A DNA stretch of 64,000 nt, taken from Theobroma cacao. Taxonomy: Eukaryota; Streptophyta; Magnoliopsida; Malvales; Malvaceae. The translations under genes and the position numbers were made by a program. The notes below the pieces were generated by a model. That model was not told the DNA's origin, ran no database searches, and saw only the letters and a program-made list of their open reading frames with translations. Where the stretch lies: NCBI RefSeq assembly GCF_000208745.1, contig NC_030856.1:15788782-15852781 (forward strand). Direction: 5' to 3'. How positions within the stretch are numbered: position 1 is the first letter of the stretch; each line of letters starts with the position of its first letter. Below, piece after piece: positions 24,200 to 37,592 of this stretch.

Positions 24200-24899
24200 C
24201 ACCCCAAAACTTAATATTTTGTTAGTCCTCGAGCTAAATTAAAAATAAAACTAAAAGGCATAGTTGAAAACATCAAGCAAGGAGATTGCACCAATCCATT
24301 AATCACCTTTAATTTCCTCATAAATTTTCTTGTTTTCCCAACTCACAACAAAGCATCAATATTGTGTTAGTTTACATTTCATTCCAATGCAAGCTTATGT
24401 TCAAATGAATTTTTCGTGTGTGTGTGTGAAATCTCTTATAAAGAGTGTCATGTACTTCGAATAAGATTATGCTCATATAGATTTTAAAATAGCTTAGGAT
24501 TTCATAAGTTTGCACTTCACCTATCTCTCCACTGAACACTTAATTATGGATCATTAGGACTTTATTTAGCTATAAGGCTAGGGTAAGGGTAGAATATAAG
24601 ATATAATTAGGCTTAAATCACCTTAAGCATATAATTATTCTAGGACCTATATAGTCTTACTTCTCTTTACCAAGTTTTCCTTTTTCTTTCCCTTCACATT
24701 TCATTCATCAAGCATTTATTCTATTTTTTTAAAATTTTTATTCTTAAATCAACACCCTCAAACTTGTTTGTTTCAATTATAGTGGGATGAATGCTTTACA
24801 TTGAATTTTGAATTTTTCTCCACTTCATCTTTTCTATCTCTTCATCAAATAATTCAACATATATTTCCTAAAATAATGTACATACTTAAAAGTGATGGT
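24200..24899 (-). mobile_element. Remnant of G1 internal region with polypurine tract
   Basis: Directly beside the LTR end (24199) the minus strand reads AAGTTTTGGGGTG, a polypurine tract preceding a 3' LTR. The rest is AT-rich and non-coding. The junction with the right LTR near 24900 is a deletion that removed gag and pol. Confidence 0.6.
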
Positions 24900-25056
24900 T
24901 GTAGAATTGGAAAATTATTTACAAACCAGGCTACTTATATAGGTGACAAAGAAAAGATCATTTATACAACAAAAGAACAAGAAAGAAGTGAAGAGCCATA
25001 GAAATATCAAAACCTCTCTCGATTCTTGATTTTCAATTGTCTTCGATTTCTTCTTG
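24900..25056 (-). mobile_element. G1 5' LTR fragment, left piece
   Basis: The 24960-25056 stretch matches 23300-23380 of the other G1 LTR (AAAAGAACAAGAAAGAA and TTCGATTTCTTCTTG are shared). The LTR is cut at TCTTG by the family-C LTR and continues at 44254. The left boundary is approximate. Confidence 0.7.
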
Positions 25057-25699
25057 TGTCACAGCCCAATTCCCAAGCCATGACCGGCGCAAGGACCCAA
25101 TAGGCATGGCCCATTGGGCCCAAGCAAACCTTTCCATGAAAACTTGTTTATTGGACCACCTATCCCTCTTTTACCTTTAAGGTTCTTAATTCATTGTTTT
25201 CAAAAATAATTTCCTTTCGAAAATAAATCATAGCAACTGAATAATACCATTCACAAAATAATATTACCATTTGCCAACCCGTGACGACATTATCATGCAA
25301 ACCAAACATACAGTGTTTACAACAAATCTCATGAATTACATTTAAATAACCATACATACAAAAGACCTTGACTATTAGCGGAGTGACTCTGGCATGGATA
25401 CTAGCATGGAGTGTTCTGGTAAACCTATCGTAAGATGAACAGGAGGAAGCGCCTCTACCTAAGATCCAACTATCTTTGAACCTGAAAACTAAAACATGAA
25501 GTTGAAAAAGATGAGTATAAACCCAGTGAGTGAACATAGCAAGGGAACAAGCAAAAGATACGGAGAGCTTTTCAAAAATATGATGCATTTGTTTAAAAAC
25601 AATGCAATTTTGTATATTACAAACCAAACTTGATGTCATGATGTTTTTCAACTCATTTTAAAACATTTAGGAAGCTCAAGCAAGGCAAGCATAGCAGAG

Positions 25700-25930
25700 C
25701 GAATCTCGCTGCAGCGAAATTCAGGCAAAAGTTTGAACCAACCACCCGAGAGTTTCTCGCTGCAACGAGAATGCATTCTCACTACAGCGAAATCCAGAGC
25801 AAGGGTTAAGACCATCCACTCGAGAGTTTCTTGCTACAACGAAAAGGCATTCTCGCTGCAACAAAATTTTTAGGTAGATGAAACTAGGGGAATTTTCACT
25901 GTTATAAAAATTCAATCCTGTTGCAACGAA
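25700..25930 (-). repeat. Palindrome array P1 in LTR C
   Basis: Seven CTGCAG-centred dyads; centres near 25711.5, 25762.5, 25784.5, 25836.5, 25858.5, 25901.5 and 25923.5. Three pairs are spaced 22 bp. Confidence 0.8.
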
Positions 25931-26182
25931 AATCAGATTAAACACATTTGACAATAATCAAGTTTCAACAGTCAATGCAATCACATATTAATTCCAAACC
26001 TCTCTATATAGTAAATATATATATAAACACATATGCCACCATCGCCTCACCCAGCTCATGTGCATTCCCACACTGCACATAGCCGGAGTCATCGTGTGCA
26101 CCCCCCACATCGCGCACAGCTAATGCCATCGTGTGCACCCCCACATCGTACACAAGCAATATCATCATTCACACTCCTGTAC

Positions 26183-28939
26183 TATCATGACCTGGAACCT
26201 TCCTTGGGCCCATGACAACCGCCGCGATGTCCCGATTGATACTCATTACCCGAAATACCAATCGGAACCCCGCAAGGCTTACATATCAGTTTTAAACAAT
26301 TTTCAATCGTTTTCGGCTCAAGTAAATCAAAAGACAAAAATATAGCATTTTTATATAAAACAATATTTATAGAAACACGTGTAAGTAATCTTTTGTAACT
26401 TAGAAGTAAAATAAATTCATACATACAATAATTTACAAAAGTTGTAATGTACAATAATAATTACAATGACAAGTAGCCCATAAATACACCAAATGTTGAT
26501 GATAGTAACCTACTGTCTGTGTGATAGAGGGGTCAACTGGAATCCTCGACAAAATCGGGTATCTACAAGCTACCACAGGCCTGAAATATTTGGAAAGGAG
26601 GTAGGTGAGATTTTGCAATCCCAATGAGTAAACAAACATTATCATAAATATCTAAAGGCGAGTAACATGGAGGCAAGTTTAAACAACCAATTACAAACCA
26701 TTTCATAAGGTTTTCAATTTATTTCTTAAACCATAAAATATTTGTAATTTACCAAAACAGTTGTTAAGGCTTATAACTTTTATTAAAAACAAGGCTCAAG
26801 CCAAAACTAGTCCTCGGGGATACCTTGGCCGAGGCATCTAACCGAGTCCGCCAAGGTTGTTAAGATATTTACATGCTAAACACATGTTAGTTTTGAAAAC
26901 AAGTCGTTCTTTGGCGTTGGCCGAGTTACACATTCACGTGGGGATTCGACGTGAAGTGAACTCTAACACTACCCCGGGAGTTACCCTCCTCGCCTCTACA
27001 ACCGGAGTAACTATATAACCGGGTTTACCGTACCCCTCTAATAGGCAATCCACGGAAACCTGTCACTGCAATGACTAAACCCACCAATTTTAATAAAATT
27101 TTGACAGTATAACGTGGCTTTTATTTATTTACGCAGCCTGCGTAGTAAAAGACAGCTTACATAAATTTCCAAAGCAATTATAAAATATAGCCACATATAC
27201 TCATATATCATAAGCCATTCATAGGAAAATATATTTTTCAAGACAATTGGAAGCCTCCAATTACTCAATTTTATAATCAAAAGTTTCTTATTTCAGAAAA
27301 TCAAGACAATATATTTATTTGTCACATTTATTTCTAAAACATCAAAAATCCCATTTTAATCTCATTTTCATTTCATAAAATCCATGAAGAGCATTTAAAA
27401 ATAAACTCTAGATAATTTACAATAATAATAGATTTACTCACCGTTTGTACAAATTAAATACTTTCTAGGTGCCCCGATCATTGTTCGTCGGGTACGACTT
27501 TCTTGCCTTTACCGGAAGGCTCTCTTCCTAGACACATTGCAAAAATTTCACAATTTACCACATTGATGCTAAATCACTATATAATTGACTTAAATCCTAT
27601 ACTAATGCATGGTATGAAATGCAATAGCCTAAAACGACTTAAACGCGGTATTAACCTATTTTTGGTACTTTACCCGATAAATTGCTAACGCGCTCCATTT
27701 TAACTCTAAATTGTCCCATTTTCTCTCCAACATTCTAACCATTAAATATCAGCCAATAACCTTCTAAAATCACCAAAATCAGCTCACTTTCCTCCTTGGA
27801 AAATTTGGCAAAAAATGGGACATTAACTCGATTAATTTTCCATTTTGTTTTTCTATCACATTTAACCATTTTTCATCATTTTCTCTTCATTTCTCTTAGA
27901 ATAAAAATCAGTTCATCATCATTGTACATCATTGAATATTCGGCCAAGGGTGGGCATTGTGAAAATTTCATGCTTTCTTGCCCAATTTGATTTCTATACA
28001 CATTTAACTAACTAGAACTATCAATTTAACTAAAAATCAAAACATAAAAATTTTAAATTCCTCCCCCTTGAAATTCAGCCAGCCCTTGGTATCACTTTTT
28101 GATCTTTCTCCTCAAGCATGCTAAATGGAAACAAAGGCATAAGAAAGGTAGAAATCAAGCTAAAGTAAAAAAATCTTACCGTTAGACACGTAAACGGACG
28201 AAAAACGCGATTTTCCCTTTGAATTTTCTAGTTTTCCTTTGGTTTTTCTCTTTTCTTCCTTTCCTCTCTATTTTCTCTCTTGTTCTCTCCTTATGGCCGG
28301 CCATCACCTGATGTGGGTTTTAAATGGGTTGACTTTCATTTAAAAAAATATTAAATCATTAAAAAGTGCCATGTGTCACTTTCCCATTGGCCCGTTTTTA
28401 AAATTTCGTCCTTTAAACTTCAATTTTTCACCACTTAGAATTCCATAGTTATTCATACCAAAAATAAATAAATCTTATAATTTTGACAAGTTTTGGGTGG
28501 TGAAAATTACGATTTTTACCTAGAGCGATAAAATTACCGTTTTGCCCCTATGTTTTGAAAATTGTAGAAATTGAACATTTTCACTTCCTATCATTAAATT
28601 ATACTCCAAATAGTTAATCTTTGTCAAAAATTTCACTCCATGATCAAATTATTATCTTAGGTGGCAAAATGACGATTTTGCCCTTGAACATCAAAATTTT
28701 TAATTTTTTCCCAAATGAACCCTCGAACTCTGAACAATCATTTTTAGTCATTCCTGGACTATAAAATATTAAATTTCATCTTACGATTCCTATTTGAACT
28801 GGTTCAAGGTTAAATCAACTCAAGTGTACCGTTAGGTACAATATCGGATTTCGTCTATTCTTAGGAACTTTCTTAACGTAATAACATGCTACTCAATGCA
28901 TGTATGTCATGACATGTGTTTATAGGATCGGGTTTTACA
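26183..28939 (-). mobile_element. Tekay-type solo LTR (TSD TGTAC)
   Basis: Starts TATCATGACCTGG (the expected TG is mutated to TA) and ends GATCGGGTTTTACA, with perfect TGTAC duplications at 26178-26182 and 28940-28944. Its 2,757-bp length equals that of the right LTR of the full Tekay element, and it aligns with it throughout in inverse orientation. It interrupts the minisatellite of the family-C LTR. Confidence 0.92.
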
Positions 28940-29348
28940 TGTACCCCATCATCACCGACATGTGCACTCCCACACCACACATGCCCAGTTATAATTATCA
29001 CACAATATTAACTATCAATACACAACATATATATATCAACATAATATAGGAGCATAAGGATTCATCATATTACACATTCACAACATACAACGTTTCATCA
29101 AGGGCTTGTTCCCATGCAAATTTTAAAGAAAAATAATAAAATATTTCAAGTGGTTCCATCAAGCATATAATCATTTATTCTAAAACATTTTAATGCAAGT
29201 TCACTCACCTTAATGCCACCTTACAAAACTAGTGCCCACAAAGTCTTAATCCAGGTAGTCCTGAAATACCGTTAAAACTTATATTTACCAATAAGCCATA
29301 ACAATCTCCATCAAGTCATAATTTGAATTTAATAATTTTAATAAATAT

Positions 29349-32123
29349 TGTAAAACCTGACCCTATAAACACATGTCATGACATACATGCACTAAGTAGC
29401 ATGTTATTACGCTAGGAAAGTCCTAAGAATAGACGAAACCCGGTATTGTACCTAACGGTACACTTGAGTTGATTTAACCTCGAACTAGTTCAAATAGGAA
29501 TCGTAGGATGAAATTTAATATTTTACACTCCAAGAATGACTAAAAATGATTGTTCGGAGTTCGAGGGTTCATTTAGGGTAAAATTGGAAATTTTGATGTT
29601 TAGGGGCAAAATCGTAATTTTACCACCTCGCGGACAAAATTTGAGATTTTGAGAGAATTTAGATCAAATTTGATAAATTGGGGAATGATATGAGTATAAG
29701 GGATGAAAAATATGTCTATCGGCAATTTTTCAGTTTTTTGGGCAAAAATGTAATTTTTCACTTTTACGGGGGCAAAAGTGTAAATTTCAAAAATTACTCC
29801 ACCAAGACTTTGGATAAGTCTGAGAATTTTATCTAAGCTATGGATATGTGGGACAAGTGTATGGTGAAAATTTGGAAACAAATGGATGAAATTTTAAAAA
29901 CGGGCCAATAAGAAAGTGACACATGGCACTTTTTAATGATTTAATATTATTTTAATGAAAAGTCAGCCCATTTAAACCCCATATTAAGTGCTGGCCGGCC
30001 ATAAGGAAAGAACAAGAGAGAAAATAGAGAGCAAAGGAAGAAAAGAGAAAAACAAAGAAAAACTAGAAAATTCAAAGGGGAAATTACGTTTTTCCTTCGT
30101 TTGCACGTCTAACGGTAAGATTTTTCGATTTTAGCTTGATTTCTACCTTTCCTATGCCTTTATTTCCATGAAGAATGCTTGAGGAGAGAGATCAAAAAGT
30201 GAAACCAAGGGCTGGCCGAAATTCTAGGGGAGAGATTTTGGAATTTTTAGGTTTTGATTTTTAGTTAAATTGGTAGTTTTATTTAGTTAAATGTGTATAG
30301 AAATTAAATTGGGCAAGAAAGCATGAAATTTTCACAATACCCACCCTTGGCTGAATATGCATTGATGTACAATGATGATGAACTGATTTTTATTCTAAGA
30401 GAAATGAAGAGAAAATGATGAAAAATGGTTAAATGTGATAGAAAAACAAAGTGGAAAATTAACCGAGTAAATGTCCCATTTTTGACCGAATTTTCCAAGG
30501 AGGAAAGTGAGCTGATTTTGGTGATTTTAGAAGGTTATTGGCTGATATTTAATGGTTAGAAATGTTGGAGAGAAAATGGGACAATTTAGAGCTAAAATGG
30601 AGCGCGTTAGCAATTTATCGGGTAAAGTGCCAAAAATAGGTTAATACCGCGTTTAAGCCGTTTTAGGCTATTGCATTTCATACCATGAATTAGTATAGGA
30701 TTTAAGTCAATTATATAGAGATTTAACATCAATGTGGTGAATTGGGTAAATTTTGCAATGTGTTTAAGAGGAGAGCCTTTCGGTAAAGGTAAGGAAGTCG
30801 TACCCGACAAACAGTGATCGGGGCACCTAAAAAATCAGTTAATTTGTACAAACGGTGAGTAAACCTATTATTATTGTAAATTATCTATAGTTTATTTTTA
30901 AATGCTCTTTATGTATTTTATGAAATGAAAACGAGATTAAAACGGGATTTTTGATATTTTAGAAATAAATGTGACAAATAAAAATATATTTTGTTGATTA
31001 TGAAATTGAGTAATTAGAGGTTGCCAATTATTTTGAAATATATATTTTCCTATGAATGGCTTATGAAATATGAGTATATGTGGCTATATTTGATAAATTG
31101 CATTGGGAATTTATGTAAGTTGTTTTTACTATGCAGGCTGGGTAAATAAATAAAAGCCATGTTATACTGTCGAAATTTTATTAAAATTGGTGGGTTTAGT
31201 CACTACAGTGACGGGTTTTCGTGGACTGCCTATTAAAGGGGCACGGTAAACCCGGTTACATAATTACTCCAGTTGTAGAGGCGAGGAGAGTAACTCCCGA
31301 GGTAGTATTAGAGCTCACTTCACGTCGAACCCCCACATGAATATGTAACTCGGCCAACGCCAAGGAACGACTTGTTTTAAAAATAAAAATGTGTTTCATA
31401 TGTAAATATCATAACTACCTTGGCGGACTCGGTTAGATGCCTCGGCCAAGGTATCCTCGAGGATTAGTTTTGGCTTGAGCCTTGTTTTAATAAAAGTCAT
31501 AAGCCTTAACAACTATTTTGGTAAATTACAAATATTTTAGGGTTTAAGGAATAAATTGAAAACCTTATGAAATGGTTTGTAATTTGTGTTTAAACTTGCC
31601 TCCATGTTACTCGTCCTCCATGTTACTCGTCTTTAGATATTTATGATAATGTCTGTTTACTCATTAGGATTGCAAAATCTCACCCACCTTCTTTCCAAAC
31701 ATTTTAAGTCTGTGGTAGCTTGTAGATGCCCTATTTTGTCGAGGATTCCAGTTGACATCTCTATCTCACAGACAGTAGGTTACTATCACCAGTACTTGGT
31801 GTATTCATGGGCCACTTGTCAGTGTAATTATTATTGTACGTTATAACTTTGTAAATTATTGTATGTATGAATTTATTTTACTTACACGTGTTTCTATAAA
31901 TATTGTTTTATATAAAAATGATATATTTTTGTCTTTTCATTTACTTGAGCCGGAAACGACTGGTAATTGTTTAAAACGGAATGTTTGAAAACGTTGCTCA
32001 CAGAAAAGGTAAGAAACTGACATGTAAGCCTTGCGGGATTCCGATTAGCATTCCGAGCAATGAGTGTCAATCAGGACGTCGCGGAGGTTGTCATGTGCCC
32101 GAGGGAGGTTCCGGGTCGTGACA
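29349..32123 (+). mobile_element. Tekay 5' LTR
   Basis: TGTAAAACC... to ...GGGTCGTGACA, 2,775 bp. Contains GGGCAAAAAT..ATTTTT-type dyads (near 29607, 29750 and 29780) and the conserved inverted repeat TACCTTGGC/GCCAAGGTA at 31416-31453. The short frames within are not genes. Confidence 0.95.
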
Positions 32124-32130
32124 ATTCAAT

Positions 32131-32142
32131 TGGTATTAGAGC
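32131..32142 (+). other. Tekay primer-binding site
   Basis: TGGTATTAGAGC lies seven bases after the LTR end and differs from the consensus PBS by one C-to-T change. Confidence 0.9.
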
Positions 32143-32324
32143 TTTCGGTTTAAAAGCTTATGGTTTTAAAAGAAAAGTTTTTGATTTTTAAAGTTCTTGG
32201 ATTTAAAGTTATTTTAAAATAATTTACAATGTTAGTGTGGCCTAGTTAAGATTAGTTAGTTGCATGTAGTTGCATATAGAGTCTTAAGTAGTCTAAACCG
32301 ATTTCGTTCTTCTTGTAGATCATT

Positions 32325-33284
32325 ATGCCTCCTCAACGTGAGCTACCACCTATCACTAGATCTACCGGTAGGGGAAGAGGTCTCCCTAGACAGAGTTCGC
32401 TGGATTCCATAGAAGAGGAGTCGGCTGCGTCTTCTTTTAGAGCAGTTCCTATTGCTAAGTCTACGGACATTCCTGTACCTCCTCCACCATCTGTTGCTAC
32501 TCTTGGCGTACCCGCCATGACACTCGAGGCAGCTCAGGCATTAGCGACTTTTCATGCTGCTCTTGTGGGCCAAGCTCAGGCTGGTCCAGTTCCACCAGCT
32601 ATTTCCCCTGTAACAGCCCCAATACCACCCCCTCCTATTCGACCCTATACACCAAACGTCTCCATTTCTAAGAAATTGAAGGAAGCTAGACAATTAGGTT
32701 GCGTCTCGTTTATTGGTGAGTTGGATGCGACCGCAGCTAAGGATTGGGTTATTCAGGTATCGGAAACACTAGCAGATATGGGATTAGATGATGAGATGAA
32801 ATTGAAGGCGGCTACATGGTTTTTGAGAAGAGAGCCCGTACTTGGTGGAATTCAGTAAAGTCTCACTCTCCTATACCGCTGACTTGGATGGATTTCCTTC
32901 AAGAGTTTGATGGTCAGTACTACACCTATTTTCATCAGAAAGAGAAAAAGAGAGAATTTCTGAGTTTGAAATAAGGGAACATGACCATTGAGGAGTATGA
33001 AACTCGTTTTAACGAGCTGATGTTGTATGTACCTGAGTTGGTGAGATTGGAGCAAGATCAGGTAAACTACTTTGAGGAGGGACTCCGTAGTGAGATACGG
33101 GAGTGTATGATAGTGACTGGCAAGGAGTCATATAAGGAAGTTGTGTAGATGGCCTTACGGGCTGAGAAGCTCGCCATTGAGAATAAACGGATTCGAGCTG
33201 AGTTCGCAAAGAGAAGGAATCCGCCTACGTTCCCGGGTCAATCTTCAAAGAGAGGCAAAGATTTGACATCTGCTGCAGAAAGTA
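32325..33284 (+). pseudogene. Tekay gag, N-terminal and capsid part
   Basis: Gag forms the particle that packages the retrotransposon RNA. ATG at 32325 begins a basic, proline-rich N-terminus (MPPQRELPP), followed by capsid text up to a frameshift near 32825. After that the frame with ARTWWNSV and later IEEYETRFNELMLYVPELV carries on. Stops lie at 32972-32974 and 33146-33148. The frame breaks at 33284, where the solo LTR 33285-36388 sits (its TSD AAGTA at 33280-33284), and resumes at 36394. The upstream leader 32143-32324 is the 5' untranslated region. Confidence 0.9.
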
Positions 33285-36200
33285 TGTCATGACCCGGAAC
33301 CTCTCTCAAGCCCATGACAATCGCCGCAACGTCCCTGATTGACACTCATTATCCGGAATGCCAACCGGAACCCCGCAAGGCTTACATATCAATTTCTTTC
33401 CTTTCTTGTGAGCAATCGTTGTTAAATATCGAGTTTTTAGAGAATATACACTATTTTAGATCAAAAACAATCAAAATAAAATTTTCGCCACACAAGGGTA
33501 TTTTGGTCATTTTTTTTTCAAAAATTTTGAAACTGGCTAAAACGTAATATACAAGTACAAAACACATAATTCATATTCAAAATGAGTTTAAAAGTCTAAA
33601 ATCTTCATTTAAAACGAAATTACGGTTATTTGAATATAATAAGAAAATAAAAGAAATATTAAGGAAAATATTCTATTTTCTTATAAAACAATATTTATAG
33701 AGTTATACGTGAATAATTTTTATAGCGTAAAAGCTAAATAAATTTATACATACTGAAATACAGTAAGCCAAAATATTTAATTTAATTTACAATAACAAGA
33801 GGGCCCCCGAATAAACAAAAGTAAAGAGGACTGTGAACCTACGGTTTGGAAAATGCAGATCCAATGGTAGTCCTCGATGAGATCAGCTATCTACAGTCTA
33901 TACTGAACCTGAAATGGGTGGAAAGGAGTTGGGTGAGATTTTGCAATCCCAATGAGTAAACAGACATTATCATAAATATCTAAAGGCGAGTAAAATGGAG
34001 GCAAGTTTAAACAACAAATTTCAACCCATTTCATAATGTTTTCAATTTATTTCTTAAACCATAAAATATTTGTAATTTACCAAAACAATTGTTAAGGCTT
34101 ATGTCTTTTATTAAAACAAGGCTCAAGCCAAAACTAATCCTCGGGGATACCTTGGCCGAGGCATCTAACCGAGTCCGCCAAGGGTGTTAAAATATTCACA
34201 CGTGAAACACATTTTTATTTTTAAAACCAGCCGTTCCTTGGCGTTGGCCGAGTTACACATTCACGTGGGGGTTCGACGTGAAGTGAGCTCTAATACTACC
34301 CCGGGAGTTACCCTCCTCGCCTCTACAACCGGAGTAACTATATAACTGGGTTTACCGTGCCCCTCTAATAGGCAGTCCACGGAAACCCGTCACTGCAGTG
34401 ACTAACCCACCAATTTTAATAAAATTTCGACAGTATAACGTGGCTTTTATTTATTTATCCAGCCTGCATAGTAAAACAACTTACATAAATTTCCCAATGC
34501 ATTCACAAAATATAGCCACATATACTCATTTCTCATAAGCCATTCCTAGGAAAATATATATTTTTCAAGTCAATTTGTAGCCTCCAATTACTCAATTTCA
34601 TAATCAATACAATATATTTTTATTTGTCACATTTATTCCTAAAACATCAAAAATCCCGTTTTAATCTCGTTCTCATTTCATAAAATACATAAAGGGCATT
34701 TAAAATAAACTCTAGATAATTTACAATAATAATAAGTTTACTCACCGTTTGTACAAACTAAAAGCTTTCTAAGCGCCCCGATCACTACTCGTCGGGTACG
34801 ACTTCTTTGCCTTTTCCGGAAGGCTCTCCTCCTAGACACATTACAAAAATTTACACAATTCATCACATTGATGCTAAATCACTATATAATTAACTTAAAT
34901 CCTATACTAATGCATGGTATGAAATGCAATAGCCTAAAACGGCTTAAACGCGGTATTAACCTATTTTTGGCACTTTGCCCGATAAATTGCTAACGCGCTC
35001 CATTTTAGCTCTAAATCATCCCATTCTCTCTCCAACATTTCTAACCATTAAATATCAGCCAATAACCTTCTAAAAACAACAAAATCAGCTCACTCCCTTC
35101 CTTGGAAAATTCGGCCAAAAATGGGACATTAACTCGGTTAATTTTCTACTTTGTTTTTCTATCACGTTTAATCGTTTTTCATCATTTTCTCTTCATTTCC
35201 CTTAGAATAAAATCAATTCATCATCATTGTACAGCATTGAGCATCCAGCCAAGAGTGGGTATTGTGAAAATTTAATGATTTCTTGCCCAATTTAATTTCT
35301 AAACACATTTAACTAACTAAAACTATCAATTTAACTAAAAATCAAAACCTAAAAATTTCAATTTCTCTCCCCTAGAATTTCGTCCAGCCCTTGATATCAC
35401 TTTTTGATCTCTCTCCTCAAGCATGCTAAATGGAAATAAAGGCATAGGAAAGGTAGAAATCAAGCTAAAATCGAAAAATCTTACCGTTAGACGCGTAAAC
35501 GGTCGAAAACCGCGAATTTCCCTTTGAATTTTCTTGTTTCTCTTTGGTTTTTCTTTTTTTCTTCCTTTCCTCTCTATTTCCTCTCTTGTTCTTCCTTATG
35601 GCCGGCCAGCACTTAAAATTTGGGTTTAAATGGGCTGACTTTTCATTAAAATAATATTATATCATTAAAAAATGCCACATGTCACTTTCCCATTGGCCCA
35701 TTTTTAAAATTTCATCCATTTGTTTCCAAATTTTCACCATACACTTGTCTCATATATTCATAGCTTAGATAAAATTCTCAGACTCATCCAAAGTCTCGGT
35801 GGAGTAATTTTTGAAATTTACACTTTTGCCCCCGTAAAAGTCAAAAATTACATTTTTGCCCCAAAAATTGAAAAATTGCCCATAGACATATTTTTCATCC
35901 CTTATACTCATACCATTCTCCAATTTGTCAAATTTGATCTAAATTCTCTCAAAATCTCAAATTTTGTCCGTGGGTGGCAAAATTACGATTTTGCCCCTAC
36001 ACTCCAAAAATCACCAGAATTAAACTTTTTCACTTCCTATCATTAAATTATACTCCAAATAGTTAATCTTGGTCAAAAATTTCACTCCATGATCAAATTA
36101 TTATCTTAGGTGGCAAAATGACGATTTTGCCCTTGAATATCAAAATTTCTAATTTTACCCCAAATGAACCCTCGAACTCCGAACAATCATTTTTAGTCAT

Positions 36201-36388
36201 TCCTGGACTATAAAATATTAAATTTCATCCTACAATTCCTATTTGAACTAGTTCGAGGTTAAATCAATTTAAGTGTACCGTTAGGTACAATATCGGGTTT
36301 CGTCTATTCTTAGGTGCTTTTCTAGCGTAATAACATGCTACTCAATGCATGTATGTCATGACATGTATTTATAGGGTCGGGTTTTACA
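33285..36388 (-). mobile_element. Tekay-type solo LTR nested in Tekay gag (TSD AAGTA)
   Basis: Starts TGTCATGACCCGG and ends GGTCGGGTTTTACA (3,104 bp), with perfect AAGTA duplications at 33280-33284 and 36389-36393. It is the inverse of the host element's own LTR type but about 350 bp longer; part of the extra length is near 36000-36180, where blocks also found at 28560-28700 occur. Having landed in a complete element and since collapsed to a solo LTR, it is the youngest layer of the stack. Confidence 0.93.
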
Positions 36389-36393
36389 AAGTA

Positions 36394-36747
36394 CTACCTT
36401 AGCATCTGTGGCACCCACTAGACCTCCATCTCAGCAGTCACAGCCAAGATCTTTTAGATTTGATCGACCAGTGATGAGTAGTCAGGGGAGGACTTCAGGA
36501 GGATTGGACAGATGTCGTAATTGCGGAGGATTTCATGTTGGGTCATGTAGACAGCCTGTGAAGTGTTTTCAATTCTGCCAACAAGGGCATATCAAGAGAG
36601 ATTGTCCTCAGTTGAGACGGGGTACAGTAGCTATTTCTACTCCTCCGACTCGTCCTAGTATACAGTAGAGAGACACTTCGGGATCACAGTCTAGACAAGG
36701 CCCAGTGATACAGTCAGGCATGGGGAGTAATACCCCAGAGCAGCCAT
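36394..36747 (+). pseudogene. Tekay gag, C-terminal nucleocapsid part
   Basis: Proline/glutamine-rich linker, then two cysteine clusters: CRNCGGFHVGSC and CFQFCQQGHIKRDC (about 36520-36606). The second should be a CCHC zinc knuckle that binds RNA, but its second Cys has moved one residue (C-X3-C-X3-H-X4-C instead of C-X2-C-X4-H-X4-C), so zinc binding is doubtful. A stop at 36666-36668 and others near 36760 separate it from pol. Confidence 0.85.
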
Positions 36748-36768
36748 CTTCCAGATCGTAGCCCTAAA

Positions 36769-37592
36769 TTTCGACCAGGGTCTTTGCAGTGACTAAGGAT
36801 GAAGCTCGGGTTCGACCTAGCATAGTGACAAGTACTATGATTATGTTTGATAAAGATGCACATGTTTTGATAGATTCGGGCTCCGATAGATCATACGTGA
36901 GCATATCATTTGCATCATTCTCAAATAAGAACCTGTCACCATTAGAGGAAGAGATTATAGTGCATACTCCTCTAGGTGAGCGGTTAGTAAGAAATACGTA
37001 TTATAGAGACTGTGGTATTAAAGTTGAGGAAGAAGAATTTATGGGTGATTTAATCCCTTTGGAGATTCGGGACTTTGATTTGATCTTGGGTATGGATTGG
37101 TTGTCCACTCATCGAGCAAAAGTGGATTGCTTTAAGAAAGAAGTGATTCTCCAAAGTTTAGAGGGAGCAGAAGTTGTATTTACGGGGAAGCGTCGAGTAT
37201 TACCGTATTGTGTAATCTTGGCCCTCAAAGCTTTGAAATTGCTACGAAAGGGATATCCGGCATACTTGGCTCACGTGATTGATTTATCGAGGGAGGAACC
37301 TAAGTTACAGAATGTCCCCGTAGTAAGTGAGTTCCCCGATGTATTTCCTAATGAATTATCGGGACTTCCTCCCGATCGTGAGCTAGAATTCACCATTGAT
37401 TTATTTTCGAGTGCTACCCCTATCTCTATTCCTCTAGATATAATGGCTCTGGTAGAGTTGAAGGAGTTGAAAGTACAATTGCAAGAGTTAGTGGACAAGG
37501 GTTTTATATGCCCTAGTATATCTCCGTGGGGAGCACCGATTTTATTTGTGAAAAAGAAAGATGGTACACTTCGGTTATGTATAGATTACTGA
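36769..37592 (+). pseudogene. Tekay pol: aspartic protease and RT N-terminus
   Basis: The protease processes Gag-Pol. Its active-site signature is visible as [13 protein letters not shown] (near 36865), and [16 protein letters not shown] follows, a segment typical of gypsy proteases. The linker [23 protein letters not shown] leads into the RT fingers ([19 protein letters not shown], then [15 protein letters not shown]). The frame ends at a TGA at 37590-37592, where Tekay relatives have Arg, so CGA to TGA is likely. No convincing own start codon exists, as expected for a Gag-Pol fusion. Confidence 0.92.

Noticed and set aside
25160..25651. 163-codon minus-strand frame
   Set aside because: It lies inside the family-C solo LTR, is absent as a frame from related LTRs, and has no motif.
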